Assembly (NCBI GenBank): GCA_018402605.1
Contig: JAGYIK010000006.1
Span: 1 to 24,489 of the forward strand
Direction of reading: 5' to 3'
DNA length: 24,489 nt
From: Litorivicinus sp.
GTDB taxonomy: Bacteria > Pseudomonadota > Gammaproteobacteria > Pseudomonadales > Litorivicinaceae
Part shown: in pieces, positions 1 through 8,995 of the stretch
Layout of the letters: each line of letters starts with the position of its first letter
How positions within the stretch are numbered: the stretch's first letter is position 1
Position numbers and translations under genes: made by a program
Notes under the pieces: model-generated
Told to the model about the DNA's origin: nothing
The model's database searches: none
Seen by the model: the letters and a program-made list of their open reading frames with translations, nothing else

Positions 1-878
1 TGATAGCCACCCTCTAAAATGGATACGATTCGGGAATTGGCATGCCGGTTGGCGATGTCGTTGATCAGCGTCGTCACCCATCGATAATCGTCTTCAAGCA
101 AGTTGAGTTCACCGAGTGGATCCTCGGCGTGTGCATCGAATCCAGCGGAAATGATCACCAGTTGCGGCTTGAATGCATCGAGGGCTGGGAAAAATGTGGA
201 CTCGACTTTTTGACGAAATACGCTGCCGTCAGAGCCCGCATTGATCGGGGTCAGAATGAGATGCTCGCCGGGCGTGTCAAAATGTCGGTTGGGGTAAAAC
301 GGGTGCTGAAATGATGAGCAGACCATGACGCGTTCGTCGTCTTTAAAGATGTCGACTGTGCCGTTGCCATTGTGGACATCGAAGTCAATGATCGCGACCC
401 GCTCAAGACCATAGTGTTCTATTGCGTGAAGTGCGGCGACAGCCACGTTATTGAATAGGCAAAACCCCATCGCTTGATTTTTCTCAGCATGGTGGCCTGG
501 CGGACGTGTTGCGCAAAAGGCGCGCTGAATCTCACCAGACATCACCGCATCCACTGCTTGGCAGCCCGCCCCGGACGCTAAAAGTGCGGCCCGCAGTGAC
601 CCAGGCCCCATGGATGTGTCGCCGTCGACGGGAATCAAATCGCCGTTCATGGCGTCATACCCGATTTGCTCAATTTCGTGCACATACTGATGCGGGTGCG
701 CGCGCTCGATTTGCGAGAGCTCAGCAGGTTGTGCTTCAAATCGTGTGAGATCCAGCATCAGCCCTTGCGCTTGCAAGCGCGTATCGATGGCTTGCAGACG
801 CATGGGGTGCTCTGGGTGCATATGCCCCATGTCATGAATCATGCAATCTTGATGCGTGAAATACCCGATGTGCTTCAT
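1..878 (-). CDS. Histone deacetylase family protein (class II HDAC / acetylpolyamine amidohydrolase-like), 3' end beyond window
   Basis: A zinc-dependent deacetylase-fold amidohydrolase. In bacteria such proteins remove acetyl groups from polyamines, small amides or protein lysines, and the substrate here cannot be read from sequence. The 292 visible residues hold the family landmarks in order: RPPGHHA (paired active-site His at 129-130), GFCLFNNVA (139-147), the metal-binding DFDVHNGNGT with D165, D167 and H169, and GFDAH with D248. The reading ends at an EGGY motif at the window edge, so only the extreme C-terminus is missing. The ATG at 878 has a GGAG a few bases upstream. It lies 11 bases downstream of the HAD phosphatase gene on the same strand, so the two are probably co-transcribed. 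The catalytic family is clear; a specific name such as AcuC or AphA would be a guess. Confidence 0.93.
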   Translation of the reverse strand, partial: MKHIGYFTHQDCMIHDMGHMHPEHPMRLQAIDTRLQAQGLMLDLTRFEAQPAELSQIERAHPHQYVHEIEQIGYDAMNGDLIPVDGDTSMGPGSLRAALLASGAGCQAVDAVMSGEIQRAFCATRPPGHHAEKNQAMGFCLFNNVAVAALHAIEHYGLERVAIIDFDVHNGNGTVDIFKDDERVMVCSSFQHPFYPNRHFDTPGEHLILTPINAGSDGSVFRQKVESTFFPALDAFKPQLVIISAGFDAHAEDPLGELNLLEDDYRWVTTLINDIANRHANSRIVSILEGGY

Positions 879-889
879 GAAGACTCCGT

Positions 890-1546
890 TCAGTCCGCAA
901 ACTGTATCACTGGCCACCCGCTGGTGCGCGCGAGTTCGGCTAAGGCATGATCTGGGTCAACAACGAATGCCTGGTTTGCATACTCGAGCAATGGCCTGTC
1001 GTTGATCGAGTCTGAGTAAAAATGGATCGTGTCGGCTTTTAAATTTTGTGCTGTAAGCCATGCTTCTAGAGCCTGAACTTTACCTTCTTGATAGGTCGGG
1101 ATGCCAACCAGTTCGCCGGTGTACTGCCCGTTAACGACCTCAAATTCGCAGCCTAAAAAGGCATCTACGCCATGCAGTTCGGCGATGGGCTCAACAATAA
1201 ACGTGTTTGTTGCCGAAATGATCATGGTCGTAAATCCCTCGATCTTGTACGCGGCAATGCACTCGATAGCACGTGGTTGGATTTCTGGCATGACAACAGT
1301 TTTGAGGTATGCATCCCGCCACCTGACCACCTGATTTGTGGGAAATTTTTGTAACACATCGGAGGCAAAACGACTGTACTCGCGTATATCGAGCTTTGCG
1401 TCGAGATAATCCTGATAGAATTGCGCGTTGCGGGCTTGATAATAGTCCGCGTCAACGGCTTCGATATCAATTAAATATTGGATCCACGCTTTATCGCTGT
1501 CGAAAGGGATCAGGGTGTGATCGAGGTCAAATATGGCGAGTTGCAT
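890..1546 (-). CDS. HAD-superfamily hydrolase, subfamily IB (phosphoserine-phosphatase-like)
   Basis: A cytosolic phosphatase of the haloacid dehalogenase fold, 218 residues. All four HAD motifs are visible: motif I FDLDHT with nucleophile D7 and acid D9, motif II Ser at S111 in ISATNT, motif III Lys near K156, and motif IV YSDSINDRPL with D179 and D183. The long helical insert between motifs I and II is the C1 cap typical of subfamily IB (SerB- and CicA-like). The substrate is unknown; it is not the histidinol- or heptose-bisphosphate type. An AGGAG sits four bases before the ATG. It is divergent from rppH, an arrangement I also recall from Pseudomonas, where a HAD gene sits beside rppH-ptsP. 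It probably leads a two-gene unit with the deacetylase. Confidence 0.93.
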   Translation of the reverse strand: MQLAIFDLDHTLIPFDSDKAWIQYLIDIEAVDADYYQARNAQFYQDYLDAKLDIREYSRFASDVLQKFPTNQVVRWRDAYLKTVVMPEIQPRAIECIAAYKIEGFTTMIISATNTFIVEPIAELHGVDAFLGCEFEVVNGQYTGELVGIPTYQEGKVQALEAWLTAQNLKADTIHFYSDSINDRPLLEYANQAFVVDPDHALAELARTSGWPVIQFAD

Positions 1547-1618
1547 TTAGCTCCTGTAGCCGTTGAGGCCTGCCCAAAAAGTTGAAAGAATGCGAAGGTT
1601 TTCGGGGAGTTGCAAGTC
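1547..1618. promoter_or_regulatory. Divergent intergenic region between the HAD gene and rppH
   Basis: This is the only space available for promoters of both the leftward HAD-deacetylase pair and the rightward rppH-ptsP run. A weak sigma70-like pair in the rppH direction is TTGAGG at 1563-1568 and AAGAAT at 1586-1591, spaced 17 bases; the match is poor. No operator-like repeat is evident. Confidence 0.35.
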
Positions 1619-2110
1619 ATGATCGATCAGGACGGATTTCGGTTAAACGTGGGGATCATCCTCGCGCATCCGACAGGTGCCGTTCTGTGGGCGCGCCGGA
1701 GAGGTGAAGAGGCATGGCAATTCCCGCAGGGCGGGATGCAATCGGGAGAAACGCCCGAGGACACCCTCTATCGGGAGCTGCACGAAGAGTTAGGGATTAG
1801 CGCAGACAAAGTGTTTGTTCTTGCGCAGACTGCTGGATGGCTTCGCTATCGATTACCCAAATCGTTGATCCGCCCGCGGGGCAAGAAAACTTGCGTAGGG
1901 CAGAAACAGCGCTGGTTCTTGCTGGCGCTAAATGATCCCTTTGTTGTGCCCCAACTGGATGTCACAGATCACCCGGAATTCGACGCCTATCAATGGGTGA
2001 GTTATTGGTACCCCCTAAGTCAAGTGATTCCATTTAAGCGCGACGTCTATCGACAGGCTTTGATCGAATTGGCACCGGGCCTTCGCTGGTTTGGCCCCAT
2101 GGCATGTTAG
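1619..2110 (+). CDS. rppH: RNA pyrophosphohydrolase RppH (Nudix)
   Basis: Removes pyrophosphate from the 5' end of triphosphorylated mRNA, which opens it to RNase E decay. The protein opens MIDQDGFRLNVGI, as in E. coli RppH, followed by WQFPQGG. It carries a complete Nudix box from G38 to I60 (G-x5-E44-x7-R52-E53-L-x-E56-E57-x-G59). At 163 residues it is near the family length. I chose the ATG at 1619 over a TTG three codons upstream because GGGGAG at 1604-1609 is nine bases away and the family starts there. The stop overlaps the ptsP start (ATGTTAG). The rppH-ptsP pairing is common in gammaproteobacteria. Confidence 0.96.
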   Translation: MIDQDGFRLNVGIILAHPTGAVLWARRRGEEAWQFPQGGMQSGETPEDTLYRELHEELGISADKVFVLAQTAGWLRYRLPKSLIRPRGKKTCVGQKQRWFLLALNDPFVVPQLDVTDHPEFDAYQWVSYWYPLSQVIPFKRDVYRQALIELAPGLRWFGPMAC

Positions 2111-4398
2111 ATATTCTTCGCCGTCTGGTTCAGGCGGTTACCGATGCAGATGACCTCGATGATGCATTAACCATCATCGTGACGCGGATTAAGGACACCA
2201 TGCAAACAGGTGTCTGTTCTGTGTATTTGTTCGATGAGCAAGCCGAGCGTTGGGTGCTGATGGCCACAGATGGCTTGAATCCAAATTCAGTCCGTATTGC
2301 GAGTCTTGGAAAAACCGAGGGTCTCGTTGGGTCTGTTGGATCTCGGGGCGAATTATTGAACCTTGATGATGCGCCCAAGCACCCCGCATTTCGGTTTTTG
2401 CAAGAAACAGGCGAGGAAATCTTTCAGTCGTTTTTGGGTGTCCCTGTGGTGCACCAGCGGGAGACTCTGGGTGTCTTGGTTGTGCAACAAACAACGCCAC
2501 GTCGGTTCAGTGATGATGAAGAGGCGCTGCTGGTCACGGTTGCCGCGCAACTGTCGGCACTGATCGCGCATGCCAAGATTTCGGGCCGCTTGCATCTACA
2601 TACAGCCAGTGGCGAGGGCTCAAAGGATGTGCATTTTAAGGGAGTGGCTGGCGTTTCCGGCATTGCCATTGGTACAGCCTTTGTGCGAACTCCACCTGCG
2701 CGTTTGCGTCGTGTTAAAGACGCAACGACGGACGACCCTGAACGGGAGTTGATCGAATTTCAAGCCGCTTTATCGGAGGTGAAGTCGGAACTTCGCCGCA
2801 TCAGCGAGACATTGTCTGCACATCTGCAACAAAGTGAAACAGCGCTATTTGATACCTATTTGCGCATGCTCGAGGACCACACTCTCAGTGGTGAGGTCTG
2901 CCAGCGGATTCGCTCAGGTGAGACAGCGCCGACCGCACTAAAGCATGTTGTCTTGGATCTCGTAGCACGATTTGAGGCCATGAACGATCCGTATCTCAAG
3001 GAGCGCGCCACAGACCTGATGGACCTCGGGCGTCGGATTTTGGCGCAATTGCTTCATGAGAATCTGGGCGCACTGCAATACCCCGACGATGCGATTCTGG
3101 TTGCCGAAGATGTTACCCCAGTCATGTTGGGTGAGATCGATACGGCATCGTTGCGTGGAATTGTCTCGCTGAAAGGTTCGGCGAATTCCCATGTGGCGAT
3201 TCTGGCCCGAGGGCTTGGCATTCCAGCGGTCATGGGTGCGATGGATTTGCCCCTCTCCGATCTCTCGGGGGCGCAGTTGGTTGTCGATGGATGGCGAGGC
3301 GAGGTCGTAGTTGAGCCCTCTGAAGCGGTGCTGTTTGAATACCGGTCTGCGATTCGCGATGCGGAGGCGTTGGCGACGGATCTTGAGCGGGTCACAACTG
3401 GGCCAGCCACGACAGCGGATGGCAAGCGCATTCATCTGATGCTCAATTCAGGTCCCTTTGGCGACCTTTCCAAGCGGCAACGCAGTTGGATTGACGGTGT
3501 TGGACTGTACCGAACGGAGTTTGTCTTTTTGTCGCGTTCACGGTTCCCGACCGAGGAAGAGCAGGTCTTGGAGTATCGGAATGAACTTCAGACCTACGCA
3601 CCGATGCCTGTCGTCATGCGCACGCTCGATATCGGTGGTGACAAGAGTCTTCCGTATTTCTGCATTGAAGAGGCCAATCCCTTTCTCGGCTGGCGCGGTG
3701 TTCGCGTGACCCTGGACCACCCCGAGATTTTTTTGACGCAAATTCGGGCCATGCTGCGTGCGTCGATCGGCTTAAATAACCTCCGGATCATGCTGCCGAT
3801 GATTACCACAGTCGAGGAGCTTCGAGCCTCGCGGCAATTGATCGAGCGTGTTGCATCTGAGCTGTTATCGGAGGGATGTGCGATTCAGAGTCCGGATATC
3901 GGTGTAATGATCGAGGTACCGAGTGCTGTGTATATGGCTGATGAATTGGCTCGCGAAGCCGATTTTCTCTCGGTTGGCTCCAATGACCTGACGCAATACC
4001 TGTTGGCGGTTGACCGCACCAATGCACGCGTTGCTGATATGTTTGATGTGTTTCATCCTGCTGTATTGCGCGCACTGGATCAAACCTGTCGTGCAGCCCG
4101 TGCACAGGACATACCCATGGCCCTCTGCGGCGAAATGGCTGGCGATCCGATGTCGGCCATTGTGCTTGTGGGATTGGGCTTTACTGAATTATCGATGTCT
4201 GCAGCCAGTTTGGCTCAGGTGAAACGGGGCCTCGAAGCGTTTTCGATGGCGGATTGCCGCGCGCTGGCTCAGCAGGTCATCCAGTGCGGTTCAGGGCAGG
4301 AGGTGATTGCGCACGTGGGCCAGGCGTTTGTCGCGCGGGATTTGGGTTTACTGTTGCCACCTCGACTCCGCGAAACACTGCAAGTGGAGAGTGTGTGA
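2104..4398 (+). CDS. ptsP: Phosphoenolpyruvate-protein phosphotransferase PtsP (enzyme I-Ntr)
   Basis: First enzyme of the nitrogen PTS: it takes phosphate from PEP and passes it to NPr (PtsO), which in turn phosphorylates EIIA-Ntr (PtsN). The 764 residues match the family length of about 750. An N-terminal GAF domain (about 1-165) senses nitrogen status in known relatives. It is followed by the PEP-utiliser N-terminal domain (about 180-300), the swivelling phospho-His domain with H363 in SANSHVAILAR, and the PEP-binding TIM barrel with GLYRTEFVFLSR and C675 in ALCGEMAGD. All catalytic landmarks are intact. It starts inside the rppH stop and its own stop overlaps the exporter start, so translation is probably coupled along the run. 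Confidence 0.97.
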   Translation: MLDILRRLVQAVTDADDLDDALTIIVTRIKDTMQTGVCSVYLFDEQAERWVLMATDGLNPNSVRIASLGKTEGLVGSVGSRGELLNLDDAPKHPAFRFLQETGEEIFQSFLGVPVVHQRETLGVLVVQQTTPRRFSDDEEALLVTVAAQLSALIAHAKISGRLHLHTASGEGSKDVHFKGVAGVSGIAIGTAFVRTPPARLRRVKDATTDDPERELIEFQAALSEVKSELRRISETLSAHLQQSETALFDTYLRMLEDHTLSGEVCQRIRSGETAPTALKHVVLDLVARFEAMNDPYLKERATDLMDLGRRILAQLLHENLGALQYPDDAILVAEDVTPVMLGEIDTASLRGIVSLKGSANSHVAILARGLGIPAVMGAMDLPLSDLSGAQLVVDGWRGEVVVEPSEAVLFEYRSAIRDAEALATDLERVTTGPATTADGKRIHLMLNSGPFGDLSKRQRSWIDGVGLYRTEFVFLSRSRFPTEEEQVLEYRNELQTYAPMPVVMRTLDIGGDKSLPYFCIEEANPFLGWRGVRVTLDHPEIFLTQIRAMLRASIGLNNLRIMLPMITTVEELRASRQLIERVASELLSEGCAIQSPDIGVMIEVPSAVYMADELAREADFLSVGSNDLTQYLLAVDRTNARVADMFDVFHPAVLRALDQTCRAARAQDIPMALCGEMAGDPMSAIVLVGLGFTELSMSAASLAQVKRGLEAFSMADCRALAQQVIQCGSGQEVIAHVGQAFVARDLGLLLPPRLRETLQVESV
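4386..4390 (+). promoter_or_regulatory. Ribosome binding site for the TauE/SafE gene
   Basis: GGAGA lies four bases before a GTG at 4395 that overlaps the ptsP stop as GTGA. This supports the GTG as start over the ATG at 4410, which has only a run of T upstream. Confidence 0.6.
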
Positions 4399-5204
4399 CT
4401 GATTTTTTTATGTACTTGCCCTTGGGTGTCTTTGCAGGCCTGTGTGCAGGGTTATTTGGCGTCGGCGGTGGGATTGTTATCGTTCCCTTTCTCCTGCTCG
4501 CTTTTGAGTTTTTTGCCAAGGATCCTGAAGTGATGATGCACATGGCGGTGGGAACCAGTTTGGCATGCGTCGTTCCGACAGCCATGAGCTCAACCTGGGG
4601 ACATCACCGGAAGCAAGCGGTGATGTGGCCATGGGTGAAAAGTCTCCTGCCTTTCTTGATCTTGGGTGGGTTGCTGGGCGGTTGGACCGCAGATCAATTG
4701 CCCGGTGATGCGCTGGCGATCATGCTCGGTACATTTTTGATTTTGATGGCCTTCCAGTTATTCATTAAAACTGACCGGCCGATGATCGAAGCCAAAGACA
4801 TGCAGATGCCATCTCTCCTGACCTTTGGGATTGCTGGAACAGGCATGGGCTGGATCAGTGCCATGATGGGCATAGCAGGCGGTGCGTTGGCTGTGCCCTT
4901 TATGGCGGCGTTTGGCTCCGGTGTGCGACGGGCAGTCGGCACATCTGCAGCAATCGGGGTGCCTGTTGCAGCATCTGGGGCGATTTCGTTTGTGATTACT
5001 GGATTTGATCATCCAAACCGACCTGAATTATCGTTTGGGTATGTGTACTTGCCTGCGTTTTTGGGCATTGTGCTGACTTCGACGTTCTTTGCGCGCGTCG
5101 GCGCCCGATTGGCGCACGCGCTGGATCAGCGGCTATTACAGCGTCTTTTTGCGTGCTTTTTAGCAATTCTATCGATTCGTTTAATTTGGAATACAGTGGC
5201 ATGA
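4395..5204 (+). CDS. Sulfite exporter TauE/SafE family membrane protein
   Basis: An inner-membrane protein of 269 residues with about eight hydrophobic segments and the two-fold repeat of the TauE/SafE (DUF81) family. Each half begins with a glycine-rich signature: GLFGVGGGIVIVP near the N-terminus and ISAMMGIAGGALAVP in the second half. Known members export sulfite, sulfoacetate or other organosulfur anions, but the substrate here cannot be inferred. It is translationally coupled to ptsP (GTGA) and to lgt (ATGA). Neighbours are not sulfur genes; I recall the same placement between ptsP and lgt in Pseudomonas, so position reflects ancestry more than pathway. Confidence 0.9.
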   Translation: MTDFFMYLPLGVFAGLCAGLFGVGGGIVIVPFLLLAFEFFAKDPEVMMHMAVGTSLACVVPTAMSSTWGHHRKQAVMWPWVKSLLPFLILGGLLGGWTADQLPGDALAIMLGTFLILMAFQLFIKTDRPMIEAKDMQMPSLLTFGIAGTGMGWISAMMGIAGGALAVPFMAAFGSGVRRAVGTSAAIGVPVAASGAISFVITGFDHPNRPELSFGYVYLPAFLGIVLTSTFFARVGARLAHALDQRLLQRLFACFLAILSIRLIWNTVA

Positions 5205-5992
5205 CCTATCCATTGATTAATCCAGTTGCGCTTGATTTGGGTTTCCTCCAGATTCATTGGTATGGATTGATGTATGTGTTTGGCTTCCTTGGCGGATATG
5301 CCCTGACGCTGTTGAGGATTCGCCAAGGCCGGTTTCCGCTGACAAAAGAACAGATGTCCGACTTTTTGGGTTGGATCGCGCTTGGCGTGATTTTAGGCGG
5401 CCGGGTGGGATACATGGTCTTTTATCAGCCCGATCGGTTGCTCGAGGATCCGCTATCTCTCGTATATGTGTGGGAAGGTGGGATGGCGTTCCATGGCGGA
5501 TTGCTTGGCGTTGTTGCTTTGACTTGGTTGTACGCACGCAAGGTGGGTATCCGGCCACTGGAATTGGGCGATGCCCTGGCACCCATGATTCCGATCGGTC
5601 TTGGTCTCGGGCGGGTCGGCAATTTTATCGGTGGAGAGCTTTGGGGTCGCACAACCGATGTTCCCTGGGCCATGGTGTTTCCGGGTGGGGGGCCAGAGCC
5701 GCGCCACCCAAGTCAGCTGTACCAATTTTTGCTTGAAGGTGTGCTGCTCTTTATCCTGCTGTGGTGGTTCTCCAGTGGATCCCGGCGGCGTGGACAAGTC
5801 ACTGGGTTGTTTCTAGTGGGCTATGGGGTTTGTCGGTTTGTGGTTGAGTTTGTTCGCGAGCCCGATGCGCATCTTGGATTTATTTGGATGAATTGGATGA
5901 CGATGGGCCAATTGTTGACAGTGCCGATGATACTCGTGGGCCTCTGGTTACTGGTGATATATAGGGAGAGCGATCGTGCGCGCGTATCTTGA
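5201..5992 (+). CDS. lgt: Phosphatidylglycerol--prolipoprotein diacylglyceryl transferase
   Basis: Inner-membrane enzyme that moves diacylglycerol from phosphatidylglycerol to the lipobox cysteine of prolipoproteins, the first step of lipoprotein maturation. The 263-residue protein has about seven membrane segments. It shows the active-site region AFHGG with H98 and the Lgt signature GRVGNFIGGELWGR at 137-150. It is somewhat shorter than E. coli Lgt (291). The ATG at 5201 overlaps the exporter stop as ATGA and gives the expected N-terminus; the frame is open further upstream but lacks homology there. Its 3' end overlaps thyA by 17 bases, a placement also seen in other gammaproteobacteria (lgt-thyA). 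Confidence 0.97.
   Translation: MTYPLINPVALDLGFLQIHWYGLMYVFGFLGGYALTLLRIRQGRFPLTKEQMSDFLGWIALGVILGGRVGYMVFYQPDRLLEDPLSLVYVWEGGMAFHGGLLGVVALTWLYARKVGIRPLELGDALAPMIPIGLGLGRVGNFIGGELWGRTTDVPWAMVFPGGGPEPRHPSQLYQFLLEGVLLFILLWWFSSGSRRRGQVTGLFLVGYGVCRFVVEFVREPDAHLGFIWMNWMTMGQLLTVPMILVGLWLLVIYRESDRARVS
5963..5970 (+). promoter_or_regulatory. Ribosome binding site for thyA
   Basis: AGGGAGAG, five bases before the GTG at 5976, lies inside the lgt coding region. It fixes the thyA start at this GTG. Confidence 0.6.
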
Positions 5993-6809
5993 TCTGTTGG
6001 ATTTGCTACTCAATACCGGGACCCCGAAAGGCGACCGGACAGGCACTGGCACGCTCAGTGTGTTTGGACACCAAATGCGATTCAATTTGCGCGAGGGCTT
6101 TCCTTTAGTTACGACGAAGAAAATTCACCTGAAATCGGTCGTGCATGAATTGTTGTGGTTTATCCAAGGGCATACAACGACAGAGTACCTTCGCGCCAAC
6201 GGCGTCTCGATTTGGGACGAATGGGCGACAGAAGACGGCGATTTGGGGCCCATTTATGGCGCCCAATGGCGTTCTTGGCAAGCTGCAGATGGACGATCAA
6301 TTGATCAGTTAATTTCAGTCGTTGAGGCAATTAAAGCGCGACCGGATTCGCGCCGGCTCCTCGTTTCAGCTTGGAATCCGGCTTTGTTGCCCGATGAGTC
6401 CAAATCACCACAAGATAATGTGCGAGACGGTTTGATGGCGCTTGCGCCCTGCCACACGTTGTTTCAATTCTACGTGGCCGATGGTGCCTTATCCTGTCAG
6501 CTGTATCAGCGCTCTGCGGATGTCTTTTTGGGCGTGCCGTTCAACATCGCGAGCTATGCCCTGTTGACCCATTTAGTGGCCGATCAGTGTGGATTGGGAG
6601 TGGGCGATTTTGTTTGGACAGGTGGTGATGTGCATCTGTACCAGAATCACGTTGCCCAAGCCCGCGAGCAACTGTCGCGTGAGCCGAGACCGTTGCCGAC
6701 GTTGAAGCTGTTATCAACACCGACAGATATCACCGGGTACACCGAGGCAGATATCGCGATCGAAGGCTATGATCCGCATCCGCATATCAAAGCACCGGTG
6801 GCGATTTAA
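5976..6809 (+). CDS. thyA: Thymidylate synthase
   Basis: Converts dUMP and methylene-tetrahydrofolate to dTMP and dihydrofolate in the cytosol. The 277 residues show GDRTGTGT, the catalytic Cys C159 in LAPCHTLFQF, QRSADVFLGVPFNIASY and the C-terminal dUMP-binding GYDPHPHI. Compared with the 264-residue E. coli protein there is an insert of about 13 residues just before the catalytic Cys (LLPDESKSPQDNVRDG). A similar insert is known to me from other gammaproteobacteria, so it is a lineage feature and not damage. The start is GTG with a strong upstream ribosome site. The stop overlaps the folA start (TAATG), coupling it to the enzyme that recycles its dihydrofolate product. Confidence 0.98.
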   Translation: MRAYLDLLDLLLNTGTPKGDRTGTGTLSVFGHQMRFNLREGFPLVTTKKIHLKSVVHELLWFIQGHTTTEYLRANGVSIWDEWATEDGDLGPIYGAQWRSWQAADGRSIDQLISVVEAIKARPDSRRLLVSAWNPALLPDESKSPQDNVRDGLMALAPCHTLFQFYVADGALSCQLYQRSADVFLGVPFNIASYALLTHLVADQCGLGVGDFVWTGGDVHLYQNHVAQAREQLSREPRPLPTLKLLSTPTDITGYTEADIAIEGYDPHPHIKAPVAI

Positions 6810-7315
6810 TGCGTACTGCCTTAATCGTCGCTCGCGCAACAAACGGTGTTATCGGCATTGCGAATCAGTTGCCGTGGCACCTGCCTTGTGATCTGAAATA
6901 CTTCAAACGCATTACTTTGGGGAAACCGGTGATTATGGGTCGCAAGACCTATGAGTCGATTGGCCGTCCACTTCCAGGGCGGACCAACGTGGTCGTCACA
7001 CGTAATCCCGAGTGGCATGCTGTTGGTGTTCGGGTTGTTACCGATTTACCGGCTGCAATGCATATGGCCAGGGCGCAAGCAGAGCTCGATGGTGTGGATG
7101 AGGTGATGGTGATTGGCGGTGCCACGCTCTACCAGGAGGCATTGTCCAAGGTGGATCGCATGTATGTCACTGAAGTGGCGACCGCGCCGGCCGGAGATGC
7201 GTTTTTCCCGGCCCCAGATGCGCAGTCATTTCAGCTGGTCTCGGAAGACACCCATGATGCGCAGGGTGAAACGCCGGCCCACAGCTACCAAATCTGGGAC
7301 CGGATCACGGTTTAG
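6809..7315 (+). CDS. folA: Dihydrofolate reductase
   Basis: Reduces dihydrofolate to tetrahydrofolate with NADPH; it is the target of trimethoprim. The 168 residues carry the substrate pocket LPWHLPCDLKYFK with acidic D28, the NADPH-binding GRKTYESIGRPLPGR, and the VIGGATLY glycine motif. The start overlaps the thyA stop by one base, so the two are likely translated in sequence and act in one metabolic cycle. Its TAG stop overlaps the stop of ilvD on the other strand: the two genes share positions 7312-7315 with no intergenic space. Confidence 0.97.
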   Translation: MRTALIVARATNGVIGIANQLPWHLPCDLKYFKRITLGKPVIMGRKTYESIGRPLPGRTNVVVTRNPEWHAVGVRVVTDLPAAMHMARAQAELDGVDEVMVIGGATLYQEALSKVDRMYVTEVATAPAGDAFFPAPDAQSFQLVSEDTHDAQGETPAHSYQIWDRITV

Positions 7316-8985
7316 TCCTCGTCGGTGACTGCGCCGAGCGATGCGCTCTTCACCTGACGGGCATATTTCGCTAACACACCACGCGTTGGCAGTTCTTTTT
7401 CCATACGCCAGTTTGCTCGGCGCGCTGCCAAGGTGGCGTCATCCAAGTCAACAATGAGCGCGTTCGATTCCGCATCGATCGTGATGGTATCCCCATCTTC
7501 CACCAGACCAATAGGCCCGCCAACGGCTGCTTCCGGCGTCACATGCCCAATCACAAAACCATGAGATCCACCTGAAAAGCGCCCATCGGTGATTAATGCG
7601 ACGTCTTTACCAAGACCTGCGCCCATGATGGCACTGGTTGGCGAGAGCATCTCACGCATACCGGGTCCGCCCTTCGGCCCTTCGTAACGGATAACAATGA
7701 CCGAGCCTTTGTTGACCCGTCCTTCGAGAATGGCGGCCAGGGCTTCTTCTTCAGAATTAAAGCAGACGGCTGTGCCTGTAAAGGTCAGCCCCTCTTTGCC
7801 AGAGATTTTGGCGACAGCACCCTCAGGCGCTAAATTGCCATACAGAATGCGGAGATGGCTGTCTTTTTTCACCGGATTATCGAATGCCCGGATGATGTCT
7901 TGGCCTGCCGGATAGGGCTGAACGTCCGCCAAATTCTCGGCCAGCGTGTGCCCCGTGACCGTCAGCACATCGCCATGCAAAAGCCCGCGATCCAATAACA
8001 TCTTCATCAATGGTTGAATCCCGCCAATTGCGATGAGTTCACTCATCAGATACTGCCCAGACGGTTTAACATCGGCGAGCACAGGTACGCGCTTGCCGAT
8101 CTCAGTGAAGTCATTGAGGCCGATCTCAATGTTGGCGCACTGCGCCATGGCGATCAGGTGCAGCACGGCATTGGTTGAACCACCGAGGGCAATGACCATA
8201 GTGATCGCGTTTTCAAATGATTTGCGCGACACGATATCGGACGGTTTCAGACCCAGTTCGATCAAGTTCATCACGGCTGCACCCGCGCGCTCACTGTCGA
8301 TTCGTTTGTCGTTCGAGACAGCTTCTTGCGCAGATGAATTCGGTAAGGACAGGCCGAGCGCCTCAATGGCGCTTGCCATGGTGTTGGCGGTGTACATTCC
8401 GCCACACGAGCCCGGTCCTGGGATTGCAGTTTTTTCAACGGCGATCAGTTGGCTCTCATCAATGGTGCCCGCCGCACGTTGTCCAACGGCCTCGAACACA
8501 GAAACAATATCCCGACGCTCAATGCCGGGCTTGATGGTCCCACCATAAACAAACACAGAGGGCCGATCGAGGCGCAACATGGCCATCACACATGCCGGCA
8601 TGTTTTTATCGCATCCGCCAATGGTCACAACACCGTCGAAACCTTGGCCGGCAACCACTGTTTCAATGGAATCACAGATGACTTCTCGGCTGACCAGCGA
8701 ATAGCGCATCCCGGGGGTACCCATACTGATGCCGTCACTGATGGTGATGGTGTTGAACACGATGGCCTTCGCGCCAGCCGCATTGGCGCCAGCTTCCGCT
8801 GAGGATGCGAGCTCATTGAGATGCATGTTGCACGGTGTGACCATGCTCCACATGCTCACGACACCAATTTGTGGCTTTTTGAAATCCTCGTCACCAAAAC
8901 CAACGGCACGCAACATCGAGCGCGAGGGCGTTTGCGACAGTCCGTCAACGATAACGGAAGAATGAGGGCGACGAGAATCGGTCAT
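7312..8985 (-). CDS. ilvD: Dihydroxy-acid dehydratase
   Basis: Iron-sulfur enzyme that dehydrates 2,3-dihydroxy-isovalerate and its methylvalerate homologue to the 2-oxo acids of valine and isoleucine synthesis. At 557 residues it is the shorter family form (E. coli IlvD is 616). The three cluster cysteines are visible: C52 in TPCNMHLN, C125 in GGCDKNMPAC and C194 in GPGSCGGMYTANTM. The C-terminal GRFSGGSHG loop is also present. An AGGA sits eight bases before the ATG. It lies ten bases downstream of argA on the same strand, suggesting one transcript for two unrelated amino acid pathways. It converges on folA with overlapping stops. Confidence 0.97.
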   Translation of the reverse strand: MTDSRRPHSSVIVDGLSQTPSRSMLRAVGFGDEDFKKPQIGVVSMWSMVTPCNMHLNELASSAEAGANAAGAKAIVFNTITISDGISMGTPGMRYSLVSREVICDSIETVVAGQGFDGVVTIGGCDKNMPACVMAMLRLDRPSVFVYGGTIKPGIERRDIVSVFEAVGQRAAGTIDESQLIAVEKTAIPGPGSCGGMYTANTMASAIEALGLSLPNSSAQEAVSNDKRIDSERAGAAVMNLIELGLKPSDIVSRKSFENAITMVIALGGSTNAVLHLIAMAQCANIEIGLNDFTEIGKRVPVLADVKPSGQYLMSELIAIGGIQPLMKMLLDRGLLHGDVLTVTGHTLAENLADVQPYPAGQDIIRAFDNPVKKDSHLRILYGNLAPEGAVAKISGKEGLTFTGTAVCFNSEEEALAAILEGRVNKGSVIVIRYEGPKGGPGMREMLSPTSAIMGAGLGKDVALITDGRFSGGSHGFVIGHVTPEAAVGGPIGLVEDGDTITIDAESNALIVDLDDATLAARRANWRMEKELPTRGVLAKYARQVKSASLGAVTDED

Positions 8986-8995
8986 TGTTTGGGTC

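Noticed and set aside
2938..3435. A 165-codon open frame antisense to ptsP
   Set aside because: Lies wholly over the intact phospho-His domain of ptsP and has no recognisable features.
5976..6809. The insert before the ThyA catalytic cysteine as an intein or mobile insertion
   Set aside because: It is only about 13 residues, in frame, and resembles the insert found in other gammaproteobacterial ThyA proteins.
8033..8548. A 171-codon open frame antisense to ilvD
   Set aside because: Codon-shadow of a conserved gene; no homology, ribosome site or conserved motif.
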